Shown: one piece after another, positions 17,957-26,221 of the stretch
Layout: every line of letters begins with the position of its first letter
Position numbering within the stretch: the stretch's first letter is position 1
Source: an uncultured Clostridia bacterium
GTDB taxonomy: Bacteria > Bacillota > Clostridia > Lutisporales > Lutisporaceae
Reading direction: 5' to 3'
NCBI GenBank assembly: GCA_937930535.1
Contig: CALGKJ010000003.1
Location: forward strand, 1 to 50,585
DNA length: 50,585 nt
Position numbers and translations under genes: made by a program
The notes under the pieces: model-generated
The model's database searches: none
What the model saw: the letters and a program-made list of their open reading frames with translations, nothing else
Told to the model about the DNA's origin: nothing

Positions 17957-18352
17957 ATGATTTATGCCTTATTACTGTTGATTACCATTATTGCAATATT
18001 TATGCTTTTTGCAATGCGGAATGAAAAAAGTGGTGTTCCATCCTCCGGCTATACATATTTAAAATATAGAGATGGAGTGTACATAGGCACAGAGAAAACA
18101 GAGCATGGAAACATCAAGGCAGAAATAACAATCCAAAACGCAGTAATAAAGGAAATCAAGCTTCTGGAGCTTCCACCAAAATTTATTGAGGATAACGTAG
18201 CATTAAAGGATGAAATTCCGCAGCTTATCTTTGATATTGTTCAATCTCAAAATATAGTAGTTCCAAGAGCGACCAATAATTCAGCATATGTGTTGAATAA
18301 GATTATCAAAGCAGTACGCTCTGCTTTGGATCAATCACTTATAGGAAAATGA
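17957..18352 (+). CDS. Membrane-anchored, FMN_bind-like small protein
   Basis: 131 residues from ATG 17957, with one N-terminal transmembrane helix (YALLLLITIIAIFMLFA) and an extracytoplasmic domain like FMN_bind: YRDGVYIGTEKTEHGNIKAE at the start and VPRATNNSAYVLNKIIKAV at the end. The usual SGAT-Y-T/S flavinylation motif is replaced by PRATNNS, so covalent FMN binding is doubtful. The ATG has no ribosome binding site. A strong AGGAGGG at 17905-17911 lies instead before an in-frame ATA at 17918; starting there would add IKPRIIILNKKNL, a plausible positively charged N-terminus. See the finding on this start. It ends at a strong bidirectional terminator. Confidence 0.75.
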   Translation: MIYALLLLITIIAIFMLFAMRNEKSGVPSSGYTYLKYRDGVYIGTEKTEHGNIKAEITIQNAVIKEIKLLELPPKFIEDNVALKDEIPQLIFDIVQSQNIVVPRATNNSAYVLNKIIKAVRSALDQSLIGK

Positions 18353-18354
18353 TG

Positions 18355-18394
18355 AAAAAAGGTACAAATCCTCAGAAGGATTTGTACCTTTTTT
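18355..18394. terminator. Bidirectional terminator between convergent genes
   Basis: AAAAAAGGTACAAATCC at 18355-18371 pairs perfectly with 18378-18394 around a 6-nt loop; A6 and T6 on the outer ends serve both strands. It overlaps the stop codon of the perR-like gene by two bases. Confidence 0.9.
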
Positions 18395-18809
18395 AGTTTT
18401 CTAATTTACATTCAGGACAGTAACCGAAGAAATAGAGCTGCTGATTTACTAGCTTATATCCTGTTTTTGAGCTTACCTGCTCAAGCAGATTAAAAAGCAT
18501 CTCATCATCAACATCTTCTACTTTGGTACAGCCTAAACACGTAATATGTGGATGTTGATTAACATTAGCATCATACCTGAATTTATCTTCGCCTACATTA
18601 AGTTCTTGTACAAGATTCAATTCTTTAAATACTTCCAATGATTTGTAAACAGTTGCAAGGCTCATTGTTGGGTATAGGGGCTGTAATCGGTGATAAATCA
18701 TGTCTACTGTCGGGTGTTCTTTTGTGTTTCGTAGAATCTCATACACCGCTATACGCTGGGGAGTAACCTTGTAACCTTTTTCTTTCAGACATTTAACGAT
18801 ATCAAACAT
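18393..18809 (-). CDS. perR: Fur-family peroxide-type regulator (PerR-like)
   Basis: 138 residues. The N-terminal winged helix has VTPQRIAVYEIL and PTMSLATVYKSLEVF. The metal domain has FRYDANVNQHPHITCLGC and FFGYCPEC, the two CxxC pairs of the structural zinc site, and Asp/His residues arranged as in PerR (DANVNQHPH, then DVDD). PerR senses peroxide by metal-catalysed histidine oxidation and represses oxidative-stress genes. The PerR rather than Fur/Zur assignment rests on this spacing and on a partial PerR box just upstream; it is not certain. GGAGGGA precedes ATG 18809. Confidence 0.85.
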   Translation of the reverse strand: MFDIVKCLKEKGYKVTPQRIAVYEILRNTKEHPTVDMIYHRLQPLYPTMSLATVYKSLEVFKELNLVQELNVGEDKFRYDANVNQHPHITCLGCTKVEDVDDEMLFNLLEQVSSKTGYKLVNQQLYFFGYCPECKLEN

Positions 18810-18825
18810 AAATAAATCCCTCCAG

Positions 18826-18840
18826 CGAAAATCATTATAA
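18826..18840 (-). promoter_or_regulatory. Candidate PerR box
   Basis: On the minus strand the 15-mer TTATAATGATTTTCG matches the Bacillus PerR consensus TTATAATNATTATAA at 11 of 14 informative positions. It lies between the perR-like start and its promoter region, consistent with autoregulation. Confidence 0.45.
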
Positions 18841-19058
18841 TAACATAGTAAGAATAGTCTTATATACCCAGTTTGTCAATAGTTGTTATATTTTATGTCG
18901 ATTTTCTAATATAAATGGTAAGGGGCAGACAAAAAACTAATACTAACTAATAATGTTTATTAATAATCTATGATTCTATTATAACATTTAATCCATGAAA
19001 GTAAATACAATATATCAAAATATTACACATATATAAATACATCTTTATAGCCTTTATA
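18841..19058. other. AT-rich spacer upstream of the perR-like gene
   Basis: Together with the following repeat this is part of a 498-nt gap between the divergent perR-like and LURP-one genes. No frame with a ribosome binding site and no RNA gene is visible. Confidence 0.4.
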
Positions 19059-19162
19059 TATAGAGAAACAACTTCAAAATTAAATATGTCCAGTTGTTTC
19101 TCACAAAGAGATTAGCAACTCTTAACGAAAAGTATTTTGAGTTTTAGAGTTGCTAATCTATA
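19059..19162 (-). mobile_element. 104-bp two-hairpin repeat, copy D
   Basis: Reverse orientation, exactly 104 bp, with TA at both ends. Hairpin 1 is perfect here (AGATTAGCAACTCT with AGAGTTGCTAATCT). Hairpin 2 is GAGAAACAACT with AGTTGTTTCTC. It lies in the gap between the perR-like gene and the LURP-one gene. Confidence 0.85.
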
Positions 19163-19307
19163 GTAATACGCATCTTATATTTGATATAATATAAACAAGA
19201 GAATCTGTGTATAATTACATGGCACTATGATTTTCAAGCTGTTTGTTCAAATATAGATTACAGCTTATGCAAGCCTTGAGAATTAATAAAAATATTGGAG
19301 GTGCAAT

Positions 19308-19790
19308 ATGAGATATAAGGTTAAGCAAAGAGTATTTAGTCTGGGTGATAATTTTGTAGTTAAGGATGAATATGAACAGGATTGCTTTATAGTGAGAGGT
19401 AAGGTATTTTCCTTTGGTGATAAGCTTCAAATTGAGGATTTACATGGTAACATACTAATACGTATAAGACAAGAGATATTCAGATTTCTTCCTGAGTATT
19501 ATATTTACTCCGGTGATAAAGAAATTGCAATGGTAAAAAAAGAGTTTACATTTTTTAAGCCTAGATTTAGAATTGAAAGTGATTTAGGTACATATCAAAT
19601 AGAGGGTAACTTTATGTCCTTGGATTTTAATATATTAAAGGATAATCAAATTGTAGCACAGGTAAGTAAAAAGTGGTTTTCCTTCGGGGATACTTATGGA
19701 GTTGATATTGCAGATGATGAGTATCAGGCATTTATATTGGCTCTTGTAATAGTAATAGATCAAACACTTCATGATAATGAACGTCGTTAA
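19308..19790 (+). CDS. LURP-one-related family protein
   Basis: 160 residues that follow the LURP-one/Tubby-like pattern (formerly DUF567): repeated short beta strands such as MRYKVKQRVFSLGDNFVVKD, CFIVRGKVFSFGDKLQIED, HGNILIRIRQEIFRFLPEYY and FRIESDLGTYQIEGNF, ending in a helix (AFILALVIVIDQTLH) that fills the barrel in this fold. The family is common in Firmicutes but its function is poorly known; related Tubby folds bind phosphoinositides and plant members are defence-linked. GGAGGTGCAAT precedes the ATG. An extended -10 (TGATATAAT at 19182-19190) lies about 120 nt upstream. It is monocistronic, with a terminator right after it. Confidence 0.85.
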   Translation: MRYKVKQRVFSLGDNFVVKDEYEQDCFIVRGKVFSFGDKLQIEDLHGNILIRIRQEIFRFLPEYYIYSGDKEIAMVKKEFTFFKPRFRIESDLGTYQIEGNFMSLDFNILKDNQIVAQVSKKWFSFGDTYGVDIADDEYQAFILALVIVIDQTLHDNERR

Positions 19791-19796
19791 GGCATT

Positions 19797-19823
19797 AAAA
19801 AACCCCCATTGAGGGGGTTTTTT
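19797..19823. terminator. Intrinsic terminator between convergent genes
   Basis: AAAAAACCCCC pairs with GGGGGTTTTTT around ATTGA; usable from both strands. Confidence 0.9.
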
Positions 19824-19838
19824 AATATTAAGCTTTTG

Positions 19839-21014
19839 TTACAGCCCAGCAGCTTTTTTAACCATTGCTTGATGGGTTGAGTCTACTTTATTTCCTGCAT
19901 GTGTTTTACTTCCTTTAAAGTGTATGCAAAAATGTCCATTAAAATTATTGTTGCTTATGCTGCCATTGCCATGAGGCATACCATTCATTGAACCTGCTAT
20001 GTTTCTGCCGTTGACACTAACTATCACTGATCTTCTGTCCCAGCTCCAGCTTCCATATAAGCTCTTCATTACTGCTGTATCTTCAGCAGTTAATGGTTCT
20101 ACATCCGCATGGTTATGACCTTGATATCTTTTTACTTTAAAGGTTTTGCCTGTTGCGACATCGGTTATTGTTGCAATTGCACCTTTCTCAAATATGTACT
20201 GTACTTCGTCAAACCATCCTAGGTACTCGCCTTTGCTTACTGCGGTACTTGTACTGGTGTCCTTGCTTTGTGAGCTGCTATATTCAGCATCCTGCTCATC
20301 AGTTGGGATTTTCAGTACTTGTCCAATCTGAAGGATTGAGGTTTCAGTTAAATCATTGAGCTTTAACAATGCAGCAAGTGAAACACCAAAGTCTTCGGCT
20401 ATCAAAGAGGCTGAATCGCCGGCTTTAACTACATAAGTATTTTCAGTATTGCTGTTACCGTTAACCTTTGAATCGTCATCATTGTTTTTGTCAGTTGTTA
20501 CGGTTGTTACAGTTGTTACAGTTGACTTATTGACACCGGGTATTATGAGCTTATCGCCAATTTTGAGAACGGAGCTTTCAGTAAGGTTATTAGCTGTTAA
20601 TATTGAGGATGTAGTCACTCCATATGCTTTAGCAATATCCCATACAGTGTCGCCCTGCTTTACTGTATGTATAGCGTTATCATTTTTTGAGGTAGTTGAG
20701 GATCTGCTTGCTGTTGCTGCTGTAAGACTGGTCAGCTTATTTAAGGTTGCTGGTCCTACTTTGCCGTCTGCTGTAAGCTTATAGTCCTTTTGAAAAGCTA
20801 TAACTGCTTTTTCGGTGATGTCACCAAAATATCCAGTACAGTCACCTTCAAAATATCCAAGCTTTTTCAGCATTTGCTGTACCTTTACCACCTCTTGGGA
20901 GTTGTCTCCCTTTTTCAAGGTTCCACTACTTGCATACGCATTGCAGCTAAGGCTGATAAATACTGTTAACACTAGCGCGAAAACAAAGATTTTTTTGATT
21001 AGATCCTTCTTCAT
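19839..21014 (-). CDS. Secreted peptidoglycan-binding protein with two LysM domains
   Basis: 391 residues. Signal peptide 1-29 (KKIFVFALVLTVFISLSCNAYA). A PG_binding_1 domain spans about 33-92 (EVVKVQQMLKKLGYFEGD). LysM 1 is near 118-160 (HTVKQGDTVWDIAKAYGV) and LysM 2 near 195-238 (YVVKAGDSASLIAEDFGV), joined by a Thr/Val-rich linker. The C-terminal 130 residues form a conserved-looking domain with KRYQGHNHADVEPLT, SWSWDRRSVIV, MNGMPHGNG and GHFCIHFKGSKTH. Its invariant-looking His and Cys residues suggest an enzyme, but I do not recognise the family. AGAGGAGT precedes the ATG. A c-di-AMP riboswitch lies immediately upstream, which fits a cell-wall role. Confidence 0.88.
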   Translation of the reverse strand: MKKDLIKKIFVFALVLTVFISLSCNAYASSGTLKKGDNSQEVVKVQQMLKKLGYFEGDCTGYFGDITEKAVIAFQKDYKLTADGKVGPATLNKLTSLTAATASRSSTTSKNDNAIHTVKQGDTVWDIAKAYGVTTSSILTANNLTESSVLKIGDKLIIPGVNKSTVTTVTTVTTDKNNDDDSKVNGNSNTENTYVVKAGDSASLIAEDFGVSLAALLKLNDLTETSILQIGQVLKIPTDEQDAEYSSSQSKDTSTSTAVSKGEYLGWFDEVQYIFEKGAIATITDVATGKTFKVKRYQGHNHADVEPLTAEDTAVMKSLYGSWSWDRRSVIVSVNGRNIAGSMNGMPHGNGSISNNNFNGHFCIHFKGSKTHAGNKVDSTHQAMVKKAAGL

Positions 21015-21031
21015 TTGATTACTCCTCTCAC

Positions 21032-21163
21032 TAAGCCTACGAGGTTAGTTGACGGGTTTGGGTTGAGAGTAACCCTAAGAACTTATACAATCAAGAGTAC
21101 CTATGACTATAAGTTCAATTCACCCCAAGGGTTGTCCCCCGTTTCCATAAGGAATTCGGCTGT
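21032..21163 (-). promoter_or_regulatory. Cyclic di-AMP riboswitch (ydaO/yuaA type)
   Basis: On the minus strand the leader has the conserved blocks of this class in order: GAATTCC, GGGGGACAACC, TTGGGGTGAATTG, a variable stem, GGTTACTC, and the 3' hallmark CCGTCAACTAACCTCGTAGG. TATAAT at about 21173-21178 (minus strand) is a good -10 for the transcript. The aptamer ends 18 nt before the LysM gene start, near the ribosome binding site. In Bacillus and Clostridia this riboswitch turns off cell-wall and potassium-related genes when c-di-AMP is high. Confidence 0.92.
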
Positions 21164-21358
21164 CTTAAACTATATTATACTACATTAACTTAAATATGGG
21201 AAGCTTGTATACAGAAAAATGAAAACTAATCCTAAATAATATTATTCTGTATAATTATATGGTATAATTATGTAATAAGCAGTTTGTAATAGAAAATACA
21301 TAACATAAGCTGAATAAAATAATAATAAAGCTTGATAAGTTTTGGCAGGAGGAGAGTT

Positions 21359-21646
21359 ATGATAGGTAAAATTCGTTTGCTTGCGAGATATATACGGGAT
21401 AAAAACACCTCATTATTAAAAAAGCTGCTTATTTTGGGGAGTATTCTATACTTAATACTGCCTTTCGATTTAGTACCTGATTTTGTTATTGGTTTAGGCT
21501 GGCTTGATGACATCCTTGTGGGTGTTTTCATCTGGCTTGCTGTTAAAAGCGAACTGAATGAATATAATAAGGTAAAGCATAGGAGTGATAAAAAAGCGTC
21601 GAAAGTAATAAAGTTCAGACAAAAACAAGAGGATAACAGGAAATAA
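21359..21646 (+). CDS. DUF1232 (YkvA-like) membrane protein
   Basis: 95 residues. CAGGAGGAGAG precedes ATG 21359; the TTG at 21332 has no such signal. The DUF1232 core is LLKKLLILGSILYLILPFDLVPDFVIG with the diagnostic LPFDLVPDF motif, followed by a second hydrophobic stretch (WLDDILVGVFIWLAV) and a basic tail. Members are small membrane-associated proteins of unknown role. Its stop codon is 2 nt before a truncated copy of the 104-bp repeat. Confidence 0.85.
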   Translation: MIGKIRLLARYIRDKNTSLLKKLLILGSILYLILPFDLVPDFVIGLGWLDDILVGVFIWLAVKSELNEYNKVKHRSDKKASKVIKFRQKQEDNRK

Positions 21647-21648
21647 TT

Positions 21649-21737
21649 TATAGATAACCAACTCTAAAACTCAAAATATTTTTCGTTAAGAGTGGATAAT
21701 CTCTTTGTGAGAAACAACTGGATTAATTTTATTTAAA
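21649..21737 (+). mobile_element. 104-bp repeat, truncated copy E
   Basis: Left end intact (TATAGATAACCAACTCT). Hairpin 1 is damaged (AGTGGATAATCT), and the sequence leaves the family consensus after GAGAAACAACTGGATTAATTT, so the right arm of hairpin 2 and the right end are lost. Confidence 0.75.
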
Positions 21738-21769
21738 TGCAGGAATAAAAACAAAAGTGTAGAATAAAG

Positions 21770-21790
21770 AATTATGAAAAATTCATAATT
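21770..21790. promoter_or_regulatory. Short palindrome upstream of glgB
   Basis: AATTATGAA and TTCATAATT flank AAA. It is 31 nt before the glgB start, in the place of an operator or leader hairpin for the glycogen cluster. The composition is AT-rich, so it may be chance. Confidence 0.35.
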
Positions 21791-21821
21791 TTCAAAATAA
21801 TTTAGGCGGGAAGTGTATAGT

Positions 21822-23726
21822 ATGACATTTTCATTAAACAGCCCATATGATACTTATTTATTTCATCAAGGTAACCATTTTAGGAGTTATGAATTTATGG
21901 GAGCTCACCTTGTAGAAAATAATGGTGTTAGTGGAGCTATATTTAATTTGTGGGCACCCAATGCAAAGGAAGTAAGAGTAGTCGGTGACTTTAATAGCTG
22001 GAATGGGTGCTGTCATTGCATGGAAAAACAAAGCGATTCTGGAATTTGGTCGCTCTTTATTCCTAATCTCAAGCAGTGGGATTTATACAAGTACGAGCTA
22101 TATACCTGGGATGGCCGGGTACTCACTAAATCAGACCCATATGCCTTTTATTCCGAAATGAGACCGGGTACTGCCTCTAAAATAGCAGCATTGGATTTAT
22201 ATGAGTGGAATGATAAGGCTTGGATGGAGAATAGAAAAAATCTTAACACATCTGAAAAGCCAGTTAATATATATGAAGTTCATTTAGGCTCATGGAAAAG
22301 AAAAGAGAATGGAGATTTTTATACATATAGAGAGCTAGCAGAAGAATTAGTTGAATATGTATGTTATATGGGGTATACACATATAGAGGTACTACCTCTT
22401 TCTGAGCATCCTTATGATGGTTCATGGGGATATCAATCAACAGGATATTATTCTGCAACCAGCCGATATGGCTCACTTTATGATTTTATGTATTTTGTAG
22501 ACAGGTGTCATCAAATGGGAATAGGTGTTATTATGGACTGGGTACCAGGTCATTTCTGCAAGGACGATCATGGTTTAAGGCAATTTGACGGTACTGCTTT
22601 ATATGAATATGCGGATCCTGTTAAGGGGGAAAATGCAGGCTGGGGTACTGCAAATTTTGATCTGGGAAGAACAGAGGTAAATAGCTATCTTATTTCTAAT
22701 GCCCTTTTCTGGCTTGACAAGTATCACATAGATGGAATTAGAGTAGATGCTGTTGCCAGCATGCTTTATCTTGATTTTGGTAAGGAAGCGGGTCAATGGC
22801 AGCCCAATCGTAATGGTGGTCGAGAAAACCTTGAAGCTGTAGAATTTATAAAAAAATTAAATACAATGGTACATGAATATTATCCAAATGTATTGATGAT
22901 TGCTGAAGAGTCAACCACATGGCCTTTTGTAACAGCTCCAACCCATTCTGAGGGTCTCGGCTTTAATTATAAGTGGAATATGGGCTGGATGAACGATATG
23001 CTTAAATATATGGAAATGGATTCAATATATAGAAAGTTTCATCATAATCTTATTACATTTTCATTTATGTACGCATATTCGGAAAATTTTCTCTTGCCTT
23101 TATCACATGATGAGGTGGTGCATGGGAAAAAATCATTAATAGATAAAATGCCCGGTGATTATTGGCAGAAGTTTGCGAATCTAAGAGCTTTCTATGGCTA
23201 TATGATGGCACATCCAGGAAAGAAGCTGCTCTTTATGGGCGGAGAGTTTGGTCAGTTTATAGAATGGCGGTATGCTGATAGTTTGGACTGGTTGCTTTTA
23301 GATTATGATATGCATAAAAAAATGCAAAACTATGTTAAAGCCCTTAATGAATTTTATAAAAATGAAGCCAGCTTGTGGGAGCTGGATCACACATGGGACG
23401 GCTTTAAATGGATAGATGCAGACAACTATACTCAAAGCATTGCAGCCTTTATACGAAGAAGCAGGAACAAAAAGGATTATCTTGTGGTTATATCTAATTT
23501 TATACCTGTAGTGCATGAGAGCTATAGAATAGGTGTACCTTATTCAGGTGATTACATTGAAGTATTTAATAGTGATTGGTGCGAATTTGGCGGTTCAGGT
23601 CAACTTAACAGCAAACTTATAAAAACTGATAAAATAAAATGGCATGATATGGATTACTCGATAGAAATCAAAATTCCACCGTTAGCAACAGTATTTTTAA
23701 GGAATACTAATATTGAGCTGGATTAG
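21822..23726 (+). CDS. glgB: 1,4-alpha-glucan branching enzyme
   Basis: A 634-residue GH13 enzyme that creates alpha-1,6 branches in glycogen. An N-terminal CBM48 domain (AIFNLWAPNAKEVRVVGDFN) is followed by the (beta/alpha)8 barrel with EVLPLSEHP, the nucleophile Asp309 (DGIRVDAVASMLY), the AEEST block with the acid/base Glu, and LSHDEVVHGK with the third carboxylate. The start is ATG 21822 behind GGGAAG; the GTG at 21813 is in frame but overlaps that signal. It is the first gene of glgB-glgC-glgD-glgA-glgP, with a 12-nt gap to glgC. Confidence 0.96.
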   Translation: MTFSLNSPYDTYLFHQGNHFRSYEFMGAHLVENNGVSGAIFNLWAPNAKEVRVVGDFNSWNGCCHCMEKQSDSGIWSLFIPNLKQWDLYKYELYTWDGRVLTKSDPYAFYSEMRPGTASKIAALDLYEWNDKAWMENRKNLNTSEKPVNIYEVHLGSWKRKENGDFYTYRELAEELVEYVCYMGYTHIEVLPLSEHPYDGSWGYQSTGYYSATSRYGSLYDFMYFVDRCHQMGIGVIMDWVPGHFCKDDHGLRQFDGTALYEYADPVKGENAGWGTANFDLGRTEVNSYLISNALFWLDKYHIDGIRVDAVASMLYLDFGKEAGQWQPNRNGGRENLEAVEFIKKLNTMVHEYYPNVLMIAEESTTWPFVTAPTHSEGLGFNYKWNMGWMNDMLKYMEMDSIYRKFHHNLITFSFMYAYSENFLLPLSHDEVVHGKKSLIDKMPGDYWQKFANLRAFYGYMMAHPGKKLLFMGGEFGQFIEWRYADSLDWLLLDYDMHKKMQNYVKALNEFYKNEASLWELDHTWDGFKWIDADNYTQSIAAFIRRSRNKKDYLVVISNFIPVVHESYRIGVPYSGDYIEVFNSDWCEFGGSGQLNSKLIKTDKIKWHDMDYSIEIKIPPLATVFLRNTNIELD

Positions 23727-23738
23727 GAGGGGAAAAAC

Positions 23739-24893
23739 ATGCAAAAAAAAGAATGGATCGGAATGATTTTAGCAGGCGGGCAAGGCAGCAGACTGACCTT
23801 GCTGACAAAAAAAATTGCAAAACCTGCTGTGCCTTTTGGTGGGAAATATAGGATCATAGATTTTCCTCTAAGCAATTGTTCAAATTCAGGTATAGACACT
23901 GTGGGCGTATTAACACAATATCAACCGTTAATTTTGAATTCCTATATAGGTATTGGAAGCCCATGGGATTTAGACAGGAAAAAAGGCGGGGTTACATTGC
24001 TGCCGCCATACATGAATGAGCAGGGCGGAGAATGGTATAAGGGGACTGCTAACGCAATCTTTCAAAATATCAACTTTATTGACTATTATGATCCTGAATA
24101 TGTGCTGATACTTTCAGGTGATCACATATACAAAATGGACTATTCTCAAATGCTAAATTTTCATAAAAAGAAGGGTGCAGAAGCTACAATTGCTGTTATT
24201 GAAGTGCCTTGGGAAGAAACAAACAGATTTGGAATCATGAATACTAATGAAGATGGAAGCATCTATGAATTTGATGAAAAACCTAAAAATGCAAAAAGCA
24301 ACCTTGCCTCCATGGGAGTTTACATATTTAACTGGAAAACCTTGAGGAAATTTTTAGTTGAAGATGAGCAGGATAAAAACTCACAAAATGATTTTGGAAA
24401 AAACATTATTCCTAATATGCTTGATACAGGTATAAAGCTTTTTGCTTATCCCTTTAAAGGCTATTGGAAGGATGTAGGTACTATAGAGAGCCTATGGGAA
24501 GCCAATATGGATCTGCTGAAGCCTGATAACGAGCTGAATCTTTATGATACATCCTGGAGAATTTACTCGGTAAATCCTATAAGACCACCGCATTTTACAG
24601 GAGAATCAGCAAGCATTAAAGGCTCTCTGATAGGCGAAGGCTGCGTAGTATACGGTGAAGTCCATAATTCGGTTCTTTTTTCAGGAGTATACGTTGGGAA
24701 AAATACAAAGCTTGTAGATACTGTTGTAATGCCTAATGTTACAATCGAAGATAATGTAACAATCGAGAGAGCTATTATCGGAAGCGATTCATTAATAAAA
24801 CCAGGCTGTGTAATCGGAGACAAAAACTCAAATGCAGTTACACTAATAGGCGAAAGTGATGTAGTTGAAGAAAACACAACATATAAAGAATAG
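23739..24893 (+). CDS. glgC: Glucose-1-phosphate adenylyltransferase, catalytic subunit
   Basis: 384 residues; makes ADP-glucose from ATP and glucose-1-phosphate. The N-terminal nucleotidyltransferase has [20 protein letters not shown], with the catalytic Arg and Lys, [11 protein letters not shown] and [11 protein letters not shown], with [15 protein letters not shown] for glucose-1-phosphate binding. The C-terminal left-handed beta helix runs from about 290. AGGAGGGG spans the glgB stop and precedes ATG 23739. With GlgD it is expected to form a heterotetramer, as described in other Firmicutes. A 104-bp repeat separates it from glgD. Confidence 0.96.
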   Translation: MQKKEWIGMILAGGQGSRLTLLTKKIAKPAVPFGGKYRIIDFPLSNCSNSGIDTVGVLTQYQPLILNSYIGIGSPWDLDRKKGGVTLLPPYMNEQGGEWYKGTANAIFQNINFIDYYDPEYVLILSGDHIYKMDYSQMLNFHKKKGAEATIAVIEVPWEETNRFGIMNTNEDGSIYEFDEKPKNAKSNLASMGVYIFNWKTLRKFLVEDEQDKNSQNDFGKNIIPNMLDTGIKLFAYPFKGYWKDVGTIESLWEANMDLLKPDNELNLYDTSWRIYSVNPIRPPHFTGESASIKGSLIGEGCVVYGEVHNSVLFSGVYVGKNTKLVDTVVMPNVTIEDNVTIERAIIGSDSLIKPGCVIGDKNSNAVTLIGESDVVEENTTYKE

Positions 24894-24917
24894 AAAAACG
24901 CATATTATATAAATCTA

Positions 24918-25021
24918 TATAGAGAAACAACTTCAAAATTAAAGCTTTCCAGTTGTTTCTCACAAAGAGATTAGCAACTCTTAACGAAAAGTATTTTGAG
25001 TTTTAGAGGTGGTTATCTATA
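24918..25021 (-). mobile_element. 104-bp two-hairpin repeat, copy F, inside the glg operon
   Basis: Reverse orientation, exactly 104 bp with TA ends, between the glgC stop (24893) and the glgD start (25075). If transcribed with the operon it would place two stem-loops in the glgC-glgD mRNA. The element also creates an in-frame start codon at 25009 that artificially lengthens the glgD reading frame. Confidence 0.85.
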
Positions 25022-25074
25022 GGATACTTGCGTTACTATCGGGATTTATATATTTATTTGTGGGAGGGATTCAG

Positions 25075-26193
25075 ATGAAAGATTATATGGGAATTATCAA
25101 TCTCAGTGAAAGAGAAGATAATATTAAAGAATTGACATATAACAGACCCATTGCTGCTATACCTATAGCGGGCAGATATAGAATAATAGATTTTGCACTT
25201 TCTAATATGGTAAATTCAGAAATATCAAATGTGGGCATTTTTACTCAAAACAAATACAGAGCGCTTATTGACCATTTAGGCACCGGCAAGGCATGGGATC
25301 TGGACAGAAAAAATGATGGTCTATTTGTATTGAATCCTGTTTTTAATTATTATACACTGGGAATTTATAGAGGTGATATAGAGAACTTTAAGAATCATAT
25401 AGACTATGTACATCTTAGCAAGCAAAAAAATGTGATCGTCACATCAAGCAACATGATATGTAATGTTGACTACAAAGCTGCTATTCATTATCATACAGAA
25501 AAAAATGCAGATATAACAGTTTTATATAAAAAAGCAAATGATTGTGCAGAGAATTTCCAGTACTGCAATACTTATATTATAGATAACGATAATAAAATAA
25601 GTGCTGTAGATATAAATACAGGTAAAACCGATGAAAACAACATTTCCATGGAAATGTTTATTATGAGCAAGTCATTATTTTTAGATATTGTACATACATG
25701 CTCATCAAAGGGTGACTATGATTATTTTAAGGATGCCATACATAAAAATATTGGAAAATTCAAAGTCTATGGTTATGAATATGACGGATATCTGGCTTGT
25801 ATAAACTCTATTCAAAGCTATTTTAAGACTAGTATGCAGCTGCTGGATATGAAGCTTTCAAGAGAGCTGTTCTTCAAAAATGGTCTTATCTATACAAAGG
25901 TTAAGGATGAAGCGCCTACTAAATACACAGAAAATGCTGTTGTATCAAATTCGCTGCTTGCAAATGGAAGCATGATAGATGGTACTGTAGAAAACAGTAT
26001 AATATTTAGAGGCGTCAGAGTAAGAAAGGGAGCAGTGGTCAAGAATTCTATACTAATGCAGAATAGTATAGTAGAGGAAGACGCACTTGTCAGAAATGTA
26101 ATCCTCGATAAGAATGTTGTGATTACGCAGAATAAGCAGTTAAAGGGTGATGATAATTATCCTATAGTAATTGAGAAAAAGGCTATTATATAA
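25075..26193 (+). CDS. glgD: Glucose-1-phosphate adenylyltransferase regulatory subunit GlgD
   Basis: 372 residues, homologous to GlgC but degenerate. The AGGxGSRL catalytic loop is absent; the protein begins MKDYMGIINLSEREDNIKEL and goes into PIAAIPIAGRYRIIDFALSN. The beta-helix domain is kept (NSIIFRGVRVRKGAVVKNS). In Firmicutes, GlgD is nearly inactive alone but raises GlgC activity. GGGAGGGATTCAG precedes ATG 25075. The longer frame from 25009 begins inside repeat copy F and is rejected as the start. It is 28 nt before glgA. Confidence 0.94.
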   Translation: MKDYMGIINLSEREDNIKELTYNRPIAAIPIAGRYRIIDFALSNMVNSEISNVGIFTQNKYRALIDHLGTGKAWDLDRKNDGLFVLNPVFNYYTLGIYRGDIENFKNHIDYVHLSKQKNVIVTSSNMICNVDYKAAIHYHTEKNADITVLYKKANDCAENFQYCNTYIIDNDNKISAVDINTGKTDENNISMEMFIMSKSLFLDIVHTCSSKGDYDYFKDAIHKNIGKFKVYGYEYDGYLACINSIQSYFKTSMQLLDMKLSRELFFKNGLIYTKVKDEAPTKYTENAVVSNSLLANGSMIDGTVENSIIFRGVRVRKGAVVKNSILMQNSIVEEDALVRNVILDKNVVITQNKQLKGDDNYPIVIEKKAII

Positions 26194-26221
26194 TCAAATG
26201 AACTAAAAGGAGTGGATTGTC

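Noticed and set aside
20485-20530. Short tandem GTT/ACA-rich repeats in the LysM gene
   Set aside because: They encode the Thr/Val linker between the LysM domains (TVTTVTTVTT), a normal low-complexity spacer and not a CRISPR or regulatory repeat.
25009-25074. Upstream start for glgD adding 22 residues
   Set aside because: The start codon is inside the 104-bp repeat and has no ribosome binding site; ATG 25075 has GGGAGGG and matches the GlgD family N-terminus.
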